This document shows, piece by piece, positions 23,394-35,148 of a stretch of DNA of 64,000 nt. The notes beneath the pieces were generated by a model. That model worked only from the letters and a program-made list of their open reading frames with translations, made no database searches and had not been told where the DNA came from. This DNA comes from Megaustenia siamemsis (taxonomy: Eukaryota > Mollusca > Gastropoda > Stylommatophora > Ariophantidae). The stretch's first letter is position 1, and each line of letters begins with the position of its first letter. Position numbers and translations under genes: made by a program. The DNA is taken from the NCBI GenBank assembly GCA_032433765.1, contig JAVIAB010000092.1, positions 34,386,034 to 34,450,033 of the forward strand, read 5' to 3'.

Positions 23394-23490
23394 AAATTCC
23401 CAACAGGAAGTGATATTAGAACAGATACGGTATCTACTATGCGCTTACTAGTAAATAACAACGCAACAGCTTCTTATAAGTCATGCTCAG
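23394..23490 (+). CDS. Exon e of the glyco-module
   Basis: A 97-nt exon between acceptor ttttcttttacag and donor ggtaga, entering in phase 0 and leaving in phase 1. It reads KFPTGSDIRTDTVSTMRLL and then VNNNATASYKSCS. The last Cys closes the module (the first is in exon a), and one sequon (NAT) is present. Its phase 1 exit matches the phase 1 entry of TS3, so the chain can continue into the next mucin exon. Confidence 0.7.
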
Positions 23491-24080
23491 GTAGAAATTA
23501 TCCGTATTGTTCAATTTTTGTGGTTAATAAATAACGGTGGCTTGTTAAATGTGGCTGGTTATTCTATATTGTGGTCTTAAATATAAAAAAATAACTACAT
23601 ACACAGGTTCCACACTAAAAATAATAGCATTTACGTAACGATAGAAGTCCATATTATGCGAAAGTATCTAACATGGTGTCTATTACTAGGGATTATAATG
23701 TAAGATAATGTATGTGATGTAGAGTAGAAATGTTAAACATATAAAGAAGATATCTTAGTCATGTTCACACAATTATTTATAAAGCTGAAAAAAATGTATG
23801 TAGTAAGAACCTTAACATATCGCTCTTGAAATGGTAAATGAATCAAGCAGAAAGTTTGAGTCTTCCCACTAAAAGACCTCAGATGTGAAGTTTTGACATT
23901 AATTACCTTAGCTATTAACGCATTGTAAAAGATATAAATGAAAATAACAGAAATGATTGCTTTTATGTCTATTATAAAGTGACATTTGATGTACGTCTAC
24001 AAGAAAATGTTTGTTTTATTTGACATTAGTAAATAAAACTAAAATTCTCATTTGTCTAGTAAAAAATATTCTATTAACAG
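23491..24080 (+). other. Intron e
   Basis: AT-rich. No feature seen apart from the acceptor at its end. Confidence 0.5.
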
Positions 24081-24286
24081 AGCCAACAAGAAGGTGGCAG
24101 ACAAAAAATTACGGAATTAATTTACATTTCGAAAAAAAAGAAAGAAAGAAGAAAGAAAGAAAAAAAGAAAAGAAAGAAGGAAAGAAAGAAAAAAAGAAAG
24201 GAAAAAAAAAAAGAAAGAAAGAAAGAAAGAAAAGAAAGAAAGAAAGAAAGAAAGAAAGAAAAAGAAAGAAAGAAAGAAAAAAATGA
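24081..24286 (+). pseudogene. Relic of a TS-type exon start, overrun by AAAG repeats
   Basis: The acceptor tctattaacag is followed in phase 1 by EPTRRWQTKNYGINLHFEKK and then a Lys/Arg/Glu run encoded by a microsatellite. The 60 bp before and at the acceptor match the sequence before TS3 (25780-25842): gtctaNtaaaaa, then acag, then aNccaaca. It looks like the start of an ancestral mucin exon whose repeat was lost or replaced. Confidence 0.4.
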
Positions 24287-24524
24287 AAGAAAAAAGGAAA
24301 GAAAAAAAAAAAAAAGAAAGAAAGAAAGAATGAGAGAAAGAAAGAAAGAAAGAAAGAAAAAAAGAAAAAAAGAAAAAAAGAAAAATGAAAGAAAGAAAAA
24401 AAAGAAAGAAAGAAAGAAAGAAAAAAAGAAAAAAAGAAAAAAGAAAGAAAGAAAAAAAAAAGAAAGAAAGAAAGAAAGAAAAAAAGAAAGAAAGAAAGAA
24501 AGAAAGAAAAAAAGAAAAAAAAAA
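24128..24524. repeat. (AAAG)n array, imperfect
   Basis: About 400 bp of AAAG with variable A runs. The second copy (from 63689) is more regular and reaches the window end. Long frames on both strands are artefacts of the repeat. Confidence 0.95.
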
Positions 24525-24604
24525 CATGACAGAAATCTTACGGACTGCAAGATAATAAGCTATGCTATATTTTTTAAATTAGAAAAAACAGATATTGATG
24601 GAGC

Positions 24605-25660
24605 ATAAATATTTATTCATTGAGTGCCATCACCGCATCGAAGGTTGGCTACTATGGACGCCACTCCGATCTGTCTCTTGCTTAGATGGTGCAGGTTGTC
24701 ATATGCTGTCTTAACCATCTTTTGATGTTACTCGTCCTCGCTAGTTTTGGTCTGCCTCTGCCTCCATTATCCTGTATTTTCCCTTCTAATATTACATTTA
24801 CTAGGCTTTTGTGTCTTTTAACATGCCCCAAAAAGTGTAATTTTCTTGTTCTAATTGTGTTTAGCAGTTCTTTTCTAATTTTTGGTTGTTTAAAAACGTC
24901 ATCATTTATTCTCTTTTCTTTCTATCCAATTTTGCCAATTCTTAAATAAATCCTGGGAGTCGCGGTGGTTAGTGAACTGAACTACAAGAGCTAGGGTTCT
25001 ATCCAAACAGACGGCTTCCGGGTTCACCCAGCCTTAAATGGATACAGGATTTTTTTTTCTGGGAAAGTAAAGCGGCGCGGGCGTAGTACCGACCACATTA
25101 CCCCAAAAATTATGTGCTGAAGGTCTGTAAAATATATGGTCACTAACACCATATTCCCTATACGCCACTTGGCGCGACGGGGGTGCTTTACTATTTTACT
25201 TTCATAAATCCACATTTCAAAAGCTTTAATTTTCTGTTCTGTTTTCTTGTCTAATGTCCATATATCTGCACCACACAGGATTATTGAGACATTTTTAACA
25301 TTCTTAGTTTTAGCCCTTTAGTTATTTGTTTTGATGTTAGTATACTTTTCATGGCATTAAAATTTCTTTTTGCCATTCCTATTCTTTTGTTTATTTTAGT
25401 TTTACATTTTCGATCACTGGTTATAGTATGTCCAAGATAGTTATAGCTCTGAACTGTATCCAGGTCTATTCCTTCAACTTTATATTCACTTGTAGGTTTT
25501 GAGTATTATCCTTGCTAATGATCATAGTTTTAGTCTTTTTGGTACTCATATCTAATCCATATTTTTTGCTTATCATGTTTATTTCATTAAATAATTGTTG
25601 TAGAATGTTAGGATTTTCTGCTAGTATTACAGTATCACCAGCACAGCTTATGTAGGTTAT
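24605..25660 (-). mobile_element. LINE fragment (same family as 11040 and 16971), split by a SINE
   Basis: The minus strand reads RKLHFLGHVKRHKSLVNVIL, EGKIQDNGGRGRPKLARTSN and, past the SINE, a degraded YLGHTI and a region near the YADD box (acagtatcaccagcacagc). It is a decayed sister of the element at 16971-18281. It belongs to the spacer between the first long copy and TS3, and has no counterpart elsewhere in the window. Confidence 0.75.
24954..25203 (+). mobile_element. SINE-2 (tRNA-derived) inserted in the LINE
   Basis: The head tgggagtcgcggtggttagt and the body (cccagccttaaatgg, accgaccacattac, gctgaaggtctgtaaaatat, cgccacttggcg) match the SINE at 52965-53236. The direct repeat ataaatcc flanks it at 24946-24953 and 25204-25211. 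Confidence 0.75.
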
Positions 25661-25830
25661 TGATTATTTTCTAGCATAAGTATATCTCTATATTATTTCT
25701 TTTCTAAAAACCTAATTCTAATGATTGTATTCCTTCTAGAACATGTTTTTTTCATTTTTTTTTTTTTTGCCTTTCGTAAAAATAGTTAGGTAAAACTCCT
25801 TTCTGTCTAATAAAAACATTTTGTTCACAG

Positions 25831-27144
25831 AACCAACAGCAACCCCAAGCACAATAACGCCAGGTTCAACAACCTCAAGCACATCAACAACCCCAAGCCC
25901 ATCAACTACCCCAAGTTCAACAACATCAAGCACATCAACAACCTCAGGTTCAACAACCCCAAGCCCATCAACTACCCCAAGTTCAACAACCTCAAGCACA
26001 TCAACAACACCAGGTTCAACAACCTCAAGCTCATCAACAACAACAAGTTCAACAACCTCAAGCTCCTCAACAACAGCAGGTGCAACAACATCAAGCACGT
26101 CAACAACACCAGGTTCAACAACACTAACCACGTCAACAACACCAGAATCAACAACATCAAGCACACCAACAACACCAGGATCAACAACTCCAGGATCAAC
26201 AACTTCAGGCACATCAACAACCCCAGGTTCAACAACATCAAGCGTATCAACAACACCAGGTTCGACAACCCGAAGCACATCAACAAGTTCAACAACCTCA
26301 AGCTCCTCAACAACAACGCTATCAACAACCCCAAGCACATCAACAACACCAGGATCAACAACCTCAAGCACATCAACAATCTCAGGTTCAACAACCTCTA
26401 GCACATCAACAACACCAGGATCAACAACAACAAGCACATCAACAACACAAGGTTCAACAACCTCAAGCTCATCAACAACACCAGGATCAATAACCTCAAG
26501 CACAGCAACAACACCAGGTTCAACAACCTCAAGCACATCAACAACACCAGCTTTAACAACCTCAAGCACAGCAACAACACGCGGTTTAATAACCTCAAGC
26601 ACAGCAACAACACTAGGTTCAACAACCTCAATCACATCAACAACAGCAGGATCAATAACCTCAAGATCATCAACAACCTCAGGTTCAACAACCCCAAGCA
26701 CATCAACAATCTCAGGTTCAACAACCTTTAGCACATCAACAACACCAGGTTTAACAACCTCAATCACATCAACAACACCAGGTTTAACAACCTCAAGCAC
26801 AGCAACAACACCAAGATCAACAACATCACGGAGCTCAACTGAGACACCAAGCACATATGAAACCCCAAGCACACCAGAAACCCCAAGCTTTCCAGAGGCT
26901 CCAAGCTCAACTGAAGTCCCAAGCACACCAGAAACACCAAGTACACCTGAATCTCCAAGCACACCTATAACTCCAAGCTCACCTCAAGTGCCCAGTACGC
27001 CAAAAACACCCAGCACTCCACGTACTCCTAGCACAAAAACAACCCCCAGCACAACAACCCTAAGCGTAACAACCGCCCCTGGCACAACATCAACAACCCT
27101 AGGAACATCATCAACCGTCAGCACATCAACAACCCCAGGCTCAG
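25831..27144 (+). CDS. TS3: Thr/Ser-rich mucin-like exon, type A
   Basis: This 1314-nt (438-codon) exon lies between acceptor ttgttcacag and donor ggtaat, phase 1-1 and fully open. The first third is its own variant, with units such as [11 protein letters not shown] and [13 protein letters not shown], and its acceptor flank is unlike the other TS exons. The last two thirds and the Pro-rich tail match TS1 ([16 protein letters not shown] and following). It is the shortest of the six and may be nearest to the ancestral state, since its flank matches the relic at 24081. In the chain it would follow exon e. Confidence 0.75.
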
Positions 27145-28943
27145 GTAATATTGGTAGCATGCTTATAGTTGTTTACTCATTCAGCCCTTTGTGACTGTCA
27201 CTAATGTAGTATCATATAGATAAAGAATAGGTACACAAATGTAAAGTGAGGTTGTGGATAAATTTAGGGATCATTTTTCCAAGTACTTTGTACCTACTTC
27301 AGTGTTGTTTTTTTTTAAATTTCTTTTCTCATGCTATGTATCGAAAAAGAGAATGAGATGTTAACTTGGGGGGCTGATTGGTCTCGAGGCAAGTCGCTGG
27401 TCTCGGGACAAAGAGTTTAAAAGTTGAAATCCCGATTTCACCAGTTTGGATTGTTGTTTGTGATTTCTCTCTGCGGCAACTACCCCTGGTCTCAGCAGCG
27501 AGGTCAGACTTTAAACATTAATTACTCAACGACGGAAAAAGTATGATTACCTCAGAAGACTGCGTTAATTTGCCTAAACGGCGAGGGAAGCCTGTACACA
27601 CGACTGACAGGGAAAATATGGTTTAACACGCAAAATTCAGTTCCTTGTATCTTGGGACCTCACAAAAGGTTAAAACTGACGAATGCAAAAAAGACGACAA
27701 ATTAATGCCTACCTCATTTGCTTTTTCGCAATCGAGGTGAGATAATAATTTGTGGTCTTTTCCTCTTCTGTGGACCTCTGCTAAGTCTAGTTGTTCATAG
27801 AGTATATCACTTGGTATGCAGCCACTATTTTAAGTGACCAAACCACTAATCTACGTTGATGAGCAGTGTGTAGATATTCGGGAGTCCTGTGAGAGTTATG
27901 GCAATCACTTTTGTCACGTTGTCCATCCAACTGATAGCAAGAATACAGCGCAGACATTACGCATGGAATGCATTTTGCCTTCTCTCCTGCTTTGCATAAG
28001 CTATCCATGATTCGCTGCCACACAGAAGGATACTAATGATGCAGGCATTGTAAACTACGGCCTTTGTCAGTTTGCTGTTTTGCCAAAAATAGCCTAGAAA
28101 GTCGGTCGAAGGTGGTTGCAGCTTTAGCAATGCTAGTGTCAATTTTTGTGTTTAAAGATAGTTTGTCGTTGATGATGGACCCGCGGTCGTTTATGTCGTG
28201 TAAATTGTCAAATAGGCCAGCTTGCATGTTGCGCGCATACCTGCAACACAATCGTAGGTTACAATTTGTTATTGTTGATTTCTCTTGCATGGCGGGCGTG
28301 GAATGCAACAGTCTGCTATTCGAATTTTTCCTTATCCTCATACACCAAATCGGGAAAGCAGACCTTGGAGAGACTGTAGTTGCTAGGGACTGCCCATCTT
28401 TAGAGGGCGGTAGCAATCCAGGAAGTCGATATACTTTTCCCAACGTCGAAAGCAGCCCCTGGCGTCATGCCCTGCACTCAATTTGCATATTGACATATAG
28501 CGGTTGGCTACTGCTTCCCGTGTTGTGTTAACATCAAATGATGAAGCTGGAGTGTCCTCTCCAGGGCGTGACCTTGAGCAGCTAAAGAAAGAATTAAATT
28601 GTTACCCTTGCAACATGTTTCTTGTCTCCACGCAGCCGACAGATCTAACAGTGGAAGAACAGTCTGGTGCCAAATGCGTCCCATGAATTGTCTGTACAAC
28701 GTTTAAATCAATACTGAACCGCCATAGGGACTCTATCTCCGTATTCTCCATCAGGGTTTACTACTGAAGTCTATTGCATGAACGGGTAATCCTGCTGGAC
28801 AGTAGGAATTAATAATCGGAGTCGACTTTCTCAAAGTTCCGATTTTTATACTAAAGGCTAGCATCTATTCGAGGACGAGGTTATGGCGCCACCGACTCGA
28901 CGGTGACAACGGCATAGGTCATTTAATTGATTTGATAGAATTG
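27145..28943. mobile_element. Intron after TS3: SINE-1 (27368-27624) and antisense LINE fragment (27695-28700)
   Basis: This is the same layout as after TS1: a paralogous intron start, an old SINE-1, then the decayed minus-strand LINE fragment with KAVVYNACIISILLCGSESW. The transposon target TA at 28034-28035 is empty, as in unit 1. Unit 4 begins at 28944. Confidence 0.7.
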
Positions 28944-29429
28944 GCTCCCCCCACGCAACTAATTCACCTCACCCTCTGTAATCAGCAATTAACGTAGTTC
29001 TGAAGTACGCTGCTTTTTATGCTCTGTTCACAGCACACCTCTGTATCTAGACGCTGGCGATATTCTGAAAATATATCTTCTCTTCCGGGTTTGTCATACA
29101 ATTACTCTTTGTATTGTAAATCTTAAAAAAAGGGATGGTCGGGACAGATTTATTGTGTAACTAATTCAAGACGAATTATGTTATCTGCACTTTCCAGCGC
29201 GATATCTATTTTCAGGTGGTAGAAAATGGAATTTAAAATGTGTAAAATATGACTATAGAGAATAAAGTACGGAGTTTTAAAATGTAGTTAACATTTTTTT
29301 TTAAAATTTAATATCAATATATAAATATTTGAAAATATTTTGTGCTTAGCGTTGTTGTTCAATCAATCTGCTAAAGACAGCTTGTTAGAACACACATTTA
29401 ACTTCCTAATAAGAATATTTTCTTGACAG

Positions 29430-31799
29430 AAACAACTACCACATCAAGCACAACAACAACAACAAAATCAAGCACATCAACAACACAAGGTTCAACAACC
29501 GCAAGCTCATCAACAACACCAGTTTCAACAACCTCAAGCACAAGAACAACACCAGTTTCAACAACCTCAAGCTCATCAACAACCCCTGTTTCAACAACCA
29601 CAAGTACAGCAACAACAGCAGGTTCAACAACCTCAAGCACAGCAACAACACCAGGTTCACCAACTTCAAGCACATCAACAACAGCAGGTTCAACAACTTC
29701 AAGCACAGCAACAACACCCGGTTCAACAACCTCAAGCACAGCAATAACTCCGGGTTCAACAACCTCAAGCTCATCAACAACCCCAGGTTCAACAACCTTA
29801 AGAACAGCAACAACGTCAGGTTCAACAACCTCAAGCACAGCAATAACTCCGGGTTCAACAACCTCAAGCTCATCAGCAACACCAGGTTCAACAACCCTAA
29901 GAACAGCAACAACACCAGGATTAACAACCTCAAGCACAGCAACAACACCAGGTTCAACAACCTCAAGCACATCAATAACACAAGGATCAACAACCTCAAG
30001 CACATCAACAACACCAGGTTCAACAACCTCAAGCACAGCAACAACACCAAGTTCAACAACCTCAAGCACATCAACAACCCCAGGTTCAACAACCACAATC
30101 ACATCAACAACCCCAGGTTCAATAACCACAAGCACATCAACAACACCAGGATCAACAACCTCAAGCACATCAACAACACAAGGATCAACAACCTCTAGCT
30201 CAACAACAACACTAGGTTCAACAACCTCAAGCACAGCAACAACACCAAGTTCAACAACCTCAAGCACATCAACAACCCCAGGTTCAACAACCACAATCAC
30301 ATCAACAACACCAGGATCAACAACCTCAAGCAAAGCAACAACACCATTTTTAACAACCTCAAGCACATCAACAACTTCGGGTTCATCAACCTCAAGCACT
30401 TCAACAACACCAGGATCAACAACCTCAAGCTCATCAACAACCTCAGGTTCAACAACCCCAAGCACATCAACAATCTCAAGTTCAACAACCACTAGCGCAT
30501 CAACAACACCAGGATCAACAACCTCAATCACATCAACAACACCAGGATCAACAACGTCAGGCTCATCAACAACCTCAGGTTCAACAACCCCAAGCACATC
30601 AACAATCTCAGGTTCAACAACCTCTAGCACATCAATAACACCAGGATCAACAACATCAAGCACATCAATAACACAAGGTTCAACAACCTCAAGCTCATCA
30701 ACAACACCAGGATCAATAACCTCAAGCACAGCAACAACACCAGGTTCAACAACCTCAAGCACATCAACAACACCAGGTTTAACAACCTCAAGCATAGCAA
30801 CAACACCCGGTTTAACAACCTCAAGCACAGCAACAACCTCAAGCACGTCAACAACATCAGGATCAACAACATCAAGCACATCAACAACAATAGGATCAAC
30901 AACCTCAAGCTCATCAACAACACCAGGATCAATAACCTCAAGCACAGCGACAACACCAGGTTCAACAACCTCAAGCACATCAACAACACCAGGTTTAACA
31001 ACCTCAAGCACAGCAACAACACCCGGTTTAACAACCTCAAGCACAGCAACAACCTCAAGCACGTCAACAACATCAGGATCAACAACATCAAGCACATCAA
31101 CAACAATAGGATCAACAACCTCAAGCTCATCAACAACACCAGGATCAATAACCTCAAGCACAGCGACAACACCAGGTTCAACAACCTCAAGCACATCAAC
31201 AACACCAGCTTTAACAACCTCAAGCACAGCAACAACACCCGGTTTAACAACCTCAAGCACAGCAACAACACTAGGTTCAACAACCTCAATCACATCAACA
31301 ACACCAGGATCAACAACCTCAAGATCATCAACAACCTCAGGTTCAACAACCCCAAGCACATCAACAATCTCAGGTTCAACAACCTCTAGCACATCAACAA
31401 CACCAGGTTTAACAACCTCAATCACATCAACAACACCAGGTTTAACAACCTCAAGCACAGCAACAACACCAAGATCAACAACATCACGGAGCTCAACTGA
31501 GACACCAAGCACATATGAAACCCCAAGCACACCAGAAACCCCAAGCTATCCAGAGGCTCCAAGCTCAACTGAAGTCCCAAGCACACCAGAAACACCAAGT
31601 ACACCTGAATCTCCAAGCACACCTATAACTCCAAGCTCACCTCAAGTGCCCAGTACGCCAAAAACACCCAGCACTCCACGTACTCCTAGCACAAAAACAA
31701 CCCCCAGCACAACAACCCTAAGCGTAACAACCGCCCCTGGCACATCAACAACCCTAGGAACATCATCAACCGTCAGCACATCAACAACCCCAGGCTCAG
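29430..31799 (+). CDS. TS4: Thr/Ser-rich mucin-like exon, type A, longest copy
   Basis: This 2370-nt (790-codon) exon has the same acceptor, donor and phases as TS1 and is open throughout. Compared with TS1 it has 72 extra codons: a block beginning [20 protein letters not shown] and ending with [11 protein letters not shown] is present twice in tandem (about 30840-31055 and 31056-31270). The Pro-rich tail has SYPEAPS where TS1 has SFPEAPS. It is a mucin-like ectodomain segment, with TS5 next in the chain. Confidence 0.78.
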
Positions 31800-33117
31800 G
31801 TAATATTGGTAGCTTGCTTATAGTTGTTTACTCATTCAGCCCTTTGTGACTGTCACTAATGTAGTATCACATAGATAAAGAATAGGTACACAAATGTGAA
31901 GTGAGGTTGTGGATAAATTTAGGGATCATTTTTCCAAGTACTTTGTACCTACTTCAGTGTTGTTTTTTTTTTAATTTCTTTTCTCATGCTATGTATCGAA
32001 AAAGAGAATGAGATGTTAACTTGGGGGGCTGATTGGTCTCGAGGCAAGTCGCTGGTCTCGGGACAAAGAGTTTAAAAGTTGAAATCCCGATTTCACCAGT
32101 TTGGATTGTTGTTTGTGATTTCTCTCTGCGGCAACTACCCCTGGTCTCAGCAGCGAGGTCAGACTTTAAACGTTAATTACTCAACGACGGAAAAAAGTAT
32201 GATTACCTCAGAAGACTGCGTTAATTTGCCTAAACGGCGAGGGAAGCCTGTACACACGACTGGCAGGGAAAATATGGTTTAACACGCAAAATTCAGTTCC
32301 TTGTATCTTGGGACCTCACAAGAGGTTAAAACTGACGAATGCAAAAAAGACGACAAATTAATGCCTACCTCATTTGCTTTTTCGCAATCAAAGTGAGATA
32401 ATAATTTGTGGTCTTTTCCTCTTCTGTGGACCTCTGCTAAGTCTAGTTCTTCATAGAGTATATCACTTGGTATGCAGCCACTATTTTAAGTGACCAAACC
32501 ACTAATCTACGTTGATGAGCAGTGTGTAGATATTCGGGAGTCCTGTGAGAGTCATGGCAATCACTTTTGTCACGTTGTCCATCCAACTGATAGCTAGAAT
32601 ACAGCGCAGACATTACGCATGGAATGCCTTTTGCCTTCTCTCCTGCTTTGCATAAGCTATCCATGATTCGCTGCCACACAGAAGGATACTATAGGTCGTT
32701 TCAAAATATTTTGAAGGTGTTTAAAATTCCATATCTCTGCAACCAATTGATTGATAATGCTGAAATTGTGCATATGGTCTTGTGATTTGTTGGTCCCAAG
32801 AAGTACATTCATTTCCTCACCAACAAACGTATAGTTTTAAATATTCTTTATTTGAAGTATACAAATTTAAGGCATTTTGGTCAAACCATATATTTGGAGG
32901 AATTACCGCTTCATATGAGTGAGCACCCACGGACTTGTCATCTTGAACGTAATGCGCGCCAATTTCCCTGTTTTAAGCACTAAAAAACACATAAAACGCG
33001 TCATAGTTATAATTTTATATCCGGTGCATCCCATTTCCTGTCGTTTTGTTCTGATTTATGTGCAACGGAGTATCCTAATTATTGGGTAATTTCGTTAAAT
33101 TTGTGATCTGTTAGTCA

Positions 33118-34398
33118 ATGGGCATAAAAGTAAAGTTCCTTACATTGCAATCAGTGGCAATAAAGGTGTATAAATATTTTTGCATAGAAGCTAAGCGTGG
33201 AAAACTGTATCGAAGCATCTCAAAGCCAGAAAAGAGAACTATTCACGCATTGGGTATAAGCAAACGCTTTTTCAAACAAGTGCTTAAAGCTAACGGAGTG
33301 TCCAGTTCAATCAAGACTAGGACGCTAGGAAGAAAGAAAGTAGTAGATAGTTTTGACAAGGAAGTGATTAGAAGAGCAATTTGTAAAATGTTCGATTCCA
33401 AAGAAACTGTGACTTTAAGAAAACTGAAAATTCGACTGAGAGCAGAAAATGACATTGTTGTGTCGAAAACAACATTATGGAGAACTGTTAGAAGCATCGG
33501 TTTTACGTTTAGAAAGTACGATAGTGGTAGAAATGTCATCTGCGAGAAGCCGCACTTAGTTTCTATGAGGAGTAAATATTTACGTGAAGTACGGGAAATG
33601 CGTAACCAAGGTTATGATATTGTATTTCTAGATGAATCTTGGATAAATTCTCACCACACAAGTGCAAAGGAATGGCAGTTATCAGATGGAAGTATTAAAA
33701 GATGTGTACCCACTGGAAAAGGACAGCGTATTATAATGGCACATGCAGGCAGCCGAAAAGAAGGGTTGGTGAAAAATGCAGAACTTATATTCACCTCTAA
33801 TTATACTGACAACAGGGACTATCACACCGAGATGAATGGCCATATATTTAGAGAGTGGATTGAAAATACTCTTCTTCCAATTCTAGACAGACCATCCTGT
33901 CTGGTAATGGACAACGCGTCGTACCACAACGCTGTGGCAGAAGAAGACAAAATTCCTACATCTACCAGTACAAAAGATGTTATAAAGATTTGGCTAAGAA
34001 AGGAAGGAATTCCATTTAACGAGGAATTTTTGAAACCTGAATTACTGTCACTTGTTAAGAAATCGCAAAAGACCAAAGTATTCCAAATAGACAAAATCAT
34101 TCAACAGCATGGTCATACGTGCTTGAGACTGCCCCCTTATCATCCACAATTAAACCCCATTGAACTCGTTTGGGCAAAAATTAAAGGGCAGGTGGCAGCT
34201 GAGAATACAAGTTTTAAACTATGCGATATAAAAGGACTGACATATGCTGCTCTATCACAGATTGACAAAGATTTTTGGTGCAAATGTGAAGATCATGTCT
34301 TAAAAGAAGAAAATGACTATTGGAAAAAAAGATGGACTATCGTTCGTTCAGCCCAGATTATAGTAATCAATATGTTAGACTCCTCTGATTCAGAATAA
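33118..34398 (+). CDS. Transposase, IS630/Tc1/mariner superfamily, DDE with long D-E spacing
   Basis: A 426-residue intact protein that cuts and joins the element's ends. The N-terminal 140 residues are DNA-binding, with a helix-turn-helix-like SKTTLWRTVRSIGFTF at 116-131. The catalytic core has LDESWIN (Asp172), VMDNASYH (Asp265) and LPPYHPQLNPIELVW (Glu349). There are 83 residues between the second Asp and the Glu, far more than the 34-39 of ordinary Tc1 and mariner enzymes. The published DD82E ('Sailor') group is the nearest class I know of, but I have not compared sequences. Intact reading frame and terminal repeats suggest recent activity. Confidence 0.92.
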   Translation: MGIKVKFLTLQSVAIKVYKYFCIEAKRGKLYRSISKPEKRTIHALGISKRFFKQVLKANGVSSSIKTRTLGRKKVVDSFDKEVIRRAICKMFDSKETVTLRKLKIRLRAENDIVVSKTTLWRTVRSIGFTFRKYDSGRNVICEKPHLVSMRSKYLREVREMRNQGYDIVFLDESWINSHHTSAKEWQLSDGSIKRCVPTGKGQRIIMAHAGSRKEGLVKNAELIFTSNYTDNRDYHTEMNGHIFREWIENTLLPILDRPSCLVMDNASYHNAVAEEDKIPTSTSTKDVIKIWLRKEGIPFNEEFLKPELLSLVKKSQKTKVFQIDKIIQQHGHTCLRLPPYHPQLNPIELVWAKIKGQVAAENTSFKLCDIKGLTYAALSQIDKDFWCKCEDHVLKEENDYWKKRWTIVRSAQIIVINMLDSSDSE

Positions 34399-34815
34399 AT
34401 GAAATAATAATGGACGTTTTTATATGTCCGCATGATCAATCTTTAGCTAAAGTTGATAACGTTTTGAAAATGTAAAGATTCTTGATATGTGTACTGCAGG
34501 CATGCAAAGAAACTAAATCACTTTCATATGTCTTGTTTACGTAAAATAATGAAAGTCACATGGAAAGACATAAAACGAACAATGTAGCTCTTTACAGTGA
34601 AGAGGATCCCGTGCTTACATCGGACTCTTTAGTCACATGCGTACCCATAAACAATAACTTTGCTTGATATGTCATGCTCGTTATCGCTCGCAACGGATAA
34701 TTAATTTTTTAAAATGTATTCTTTGTTGTATATTGTTTAAATAGTTTTCATTAATGGAACTGTTTATACGCTGATTTGTTTTAGACCGTCTGTAAAGGCT
34801 ATAACATTGACATTC

Positions 34816-35127
34816 TCATAGTATTTTAAAGAAAGTAAACAATAGAAAGTAAACAGTTGATAAACGCCTCCAACTTTCAAGTTGTGTAGAGACGCCTATG
34901 TCGAGAAGCTGATTTCCATTAATGTACGGTAAATTATTTTCTCCAGGAGCAAAAAGATCCGCAAATTCACTGAGATCAAAGGAAAGTGCTGCTTCATGAT
35001 GAAGCATACTTCCTACATCATTAAATTTTGTGAAATCGGTGGGACCTTGGAAAAACAAGGCCAGATGCAAAAAATCAAGTTTGTAAGTGCAGGGAAAGAG
35101 GAGATATTTCATGTTAATCGTGAACAT
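34816..35127 (-). CDS. 103-codon frame inside the transposon, opposite strand
   Basis: It starts at the inner edge of the right terminal repeat and runs toward the transposase. It contains ALFFQGPTDFTKFNDVGSML and LSEFADLFAPGENNLPY, with balanced, protein-like composition. It is unchanged in the second copy. It may be a passenger gene, a captured host exon (an acceptor-like tttttccaag precedes the coding-looking part) or chance. I recognise no family. Confidence 0.3.
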   Translation of the reverse strand: MFTINMKYLLFPCTYKLDFLHLALFFQGPTDFTKFNDVGSMLHHEAALSFDLSEFADLFAPGENNLPYINGNQLLDIGVSTQLESWRRLSTVYFLLFTFFKIL

Positions 35128-35148
35128 TTAGATTTGAAACGACCAATA

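Larger units (their letters stand above)
32692..35146 (+). mobile_element. Tc1/mariner-superfamily DNA transposon, complete (copy in unit 4)
   Basis: A 2455-bp element inserted at a TA (32690-32691 and 35147-35148) inside the antisense LINE fragment. The terminal inverted repeats are about 14 bp: taggtcgtttcaaa at the left, and ttggtcgtttcaaa when the right end is read inward. Units 1 and 3 give the exact empty site (ggatactaatgatgc). It carries one intact transposase gene and a 103-codon frame on the other strand next to the right end. The same insertion is in unit 5, so it happened before the unit duplicated. Confidence 0.92.

Noticed and set aside
24117..24608. Phe/Ser- and Lys/Glu-rich frames
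   Set aside because: They are translations of the AAAG microsatellite.
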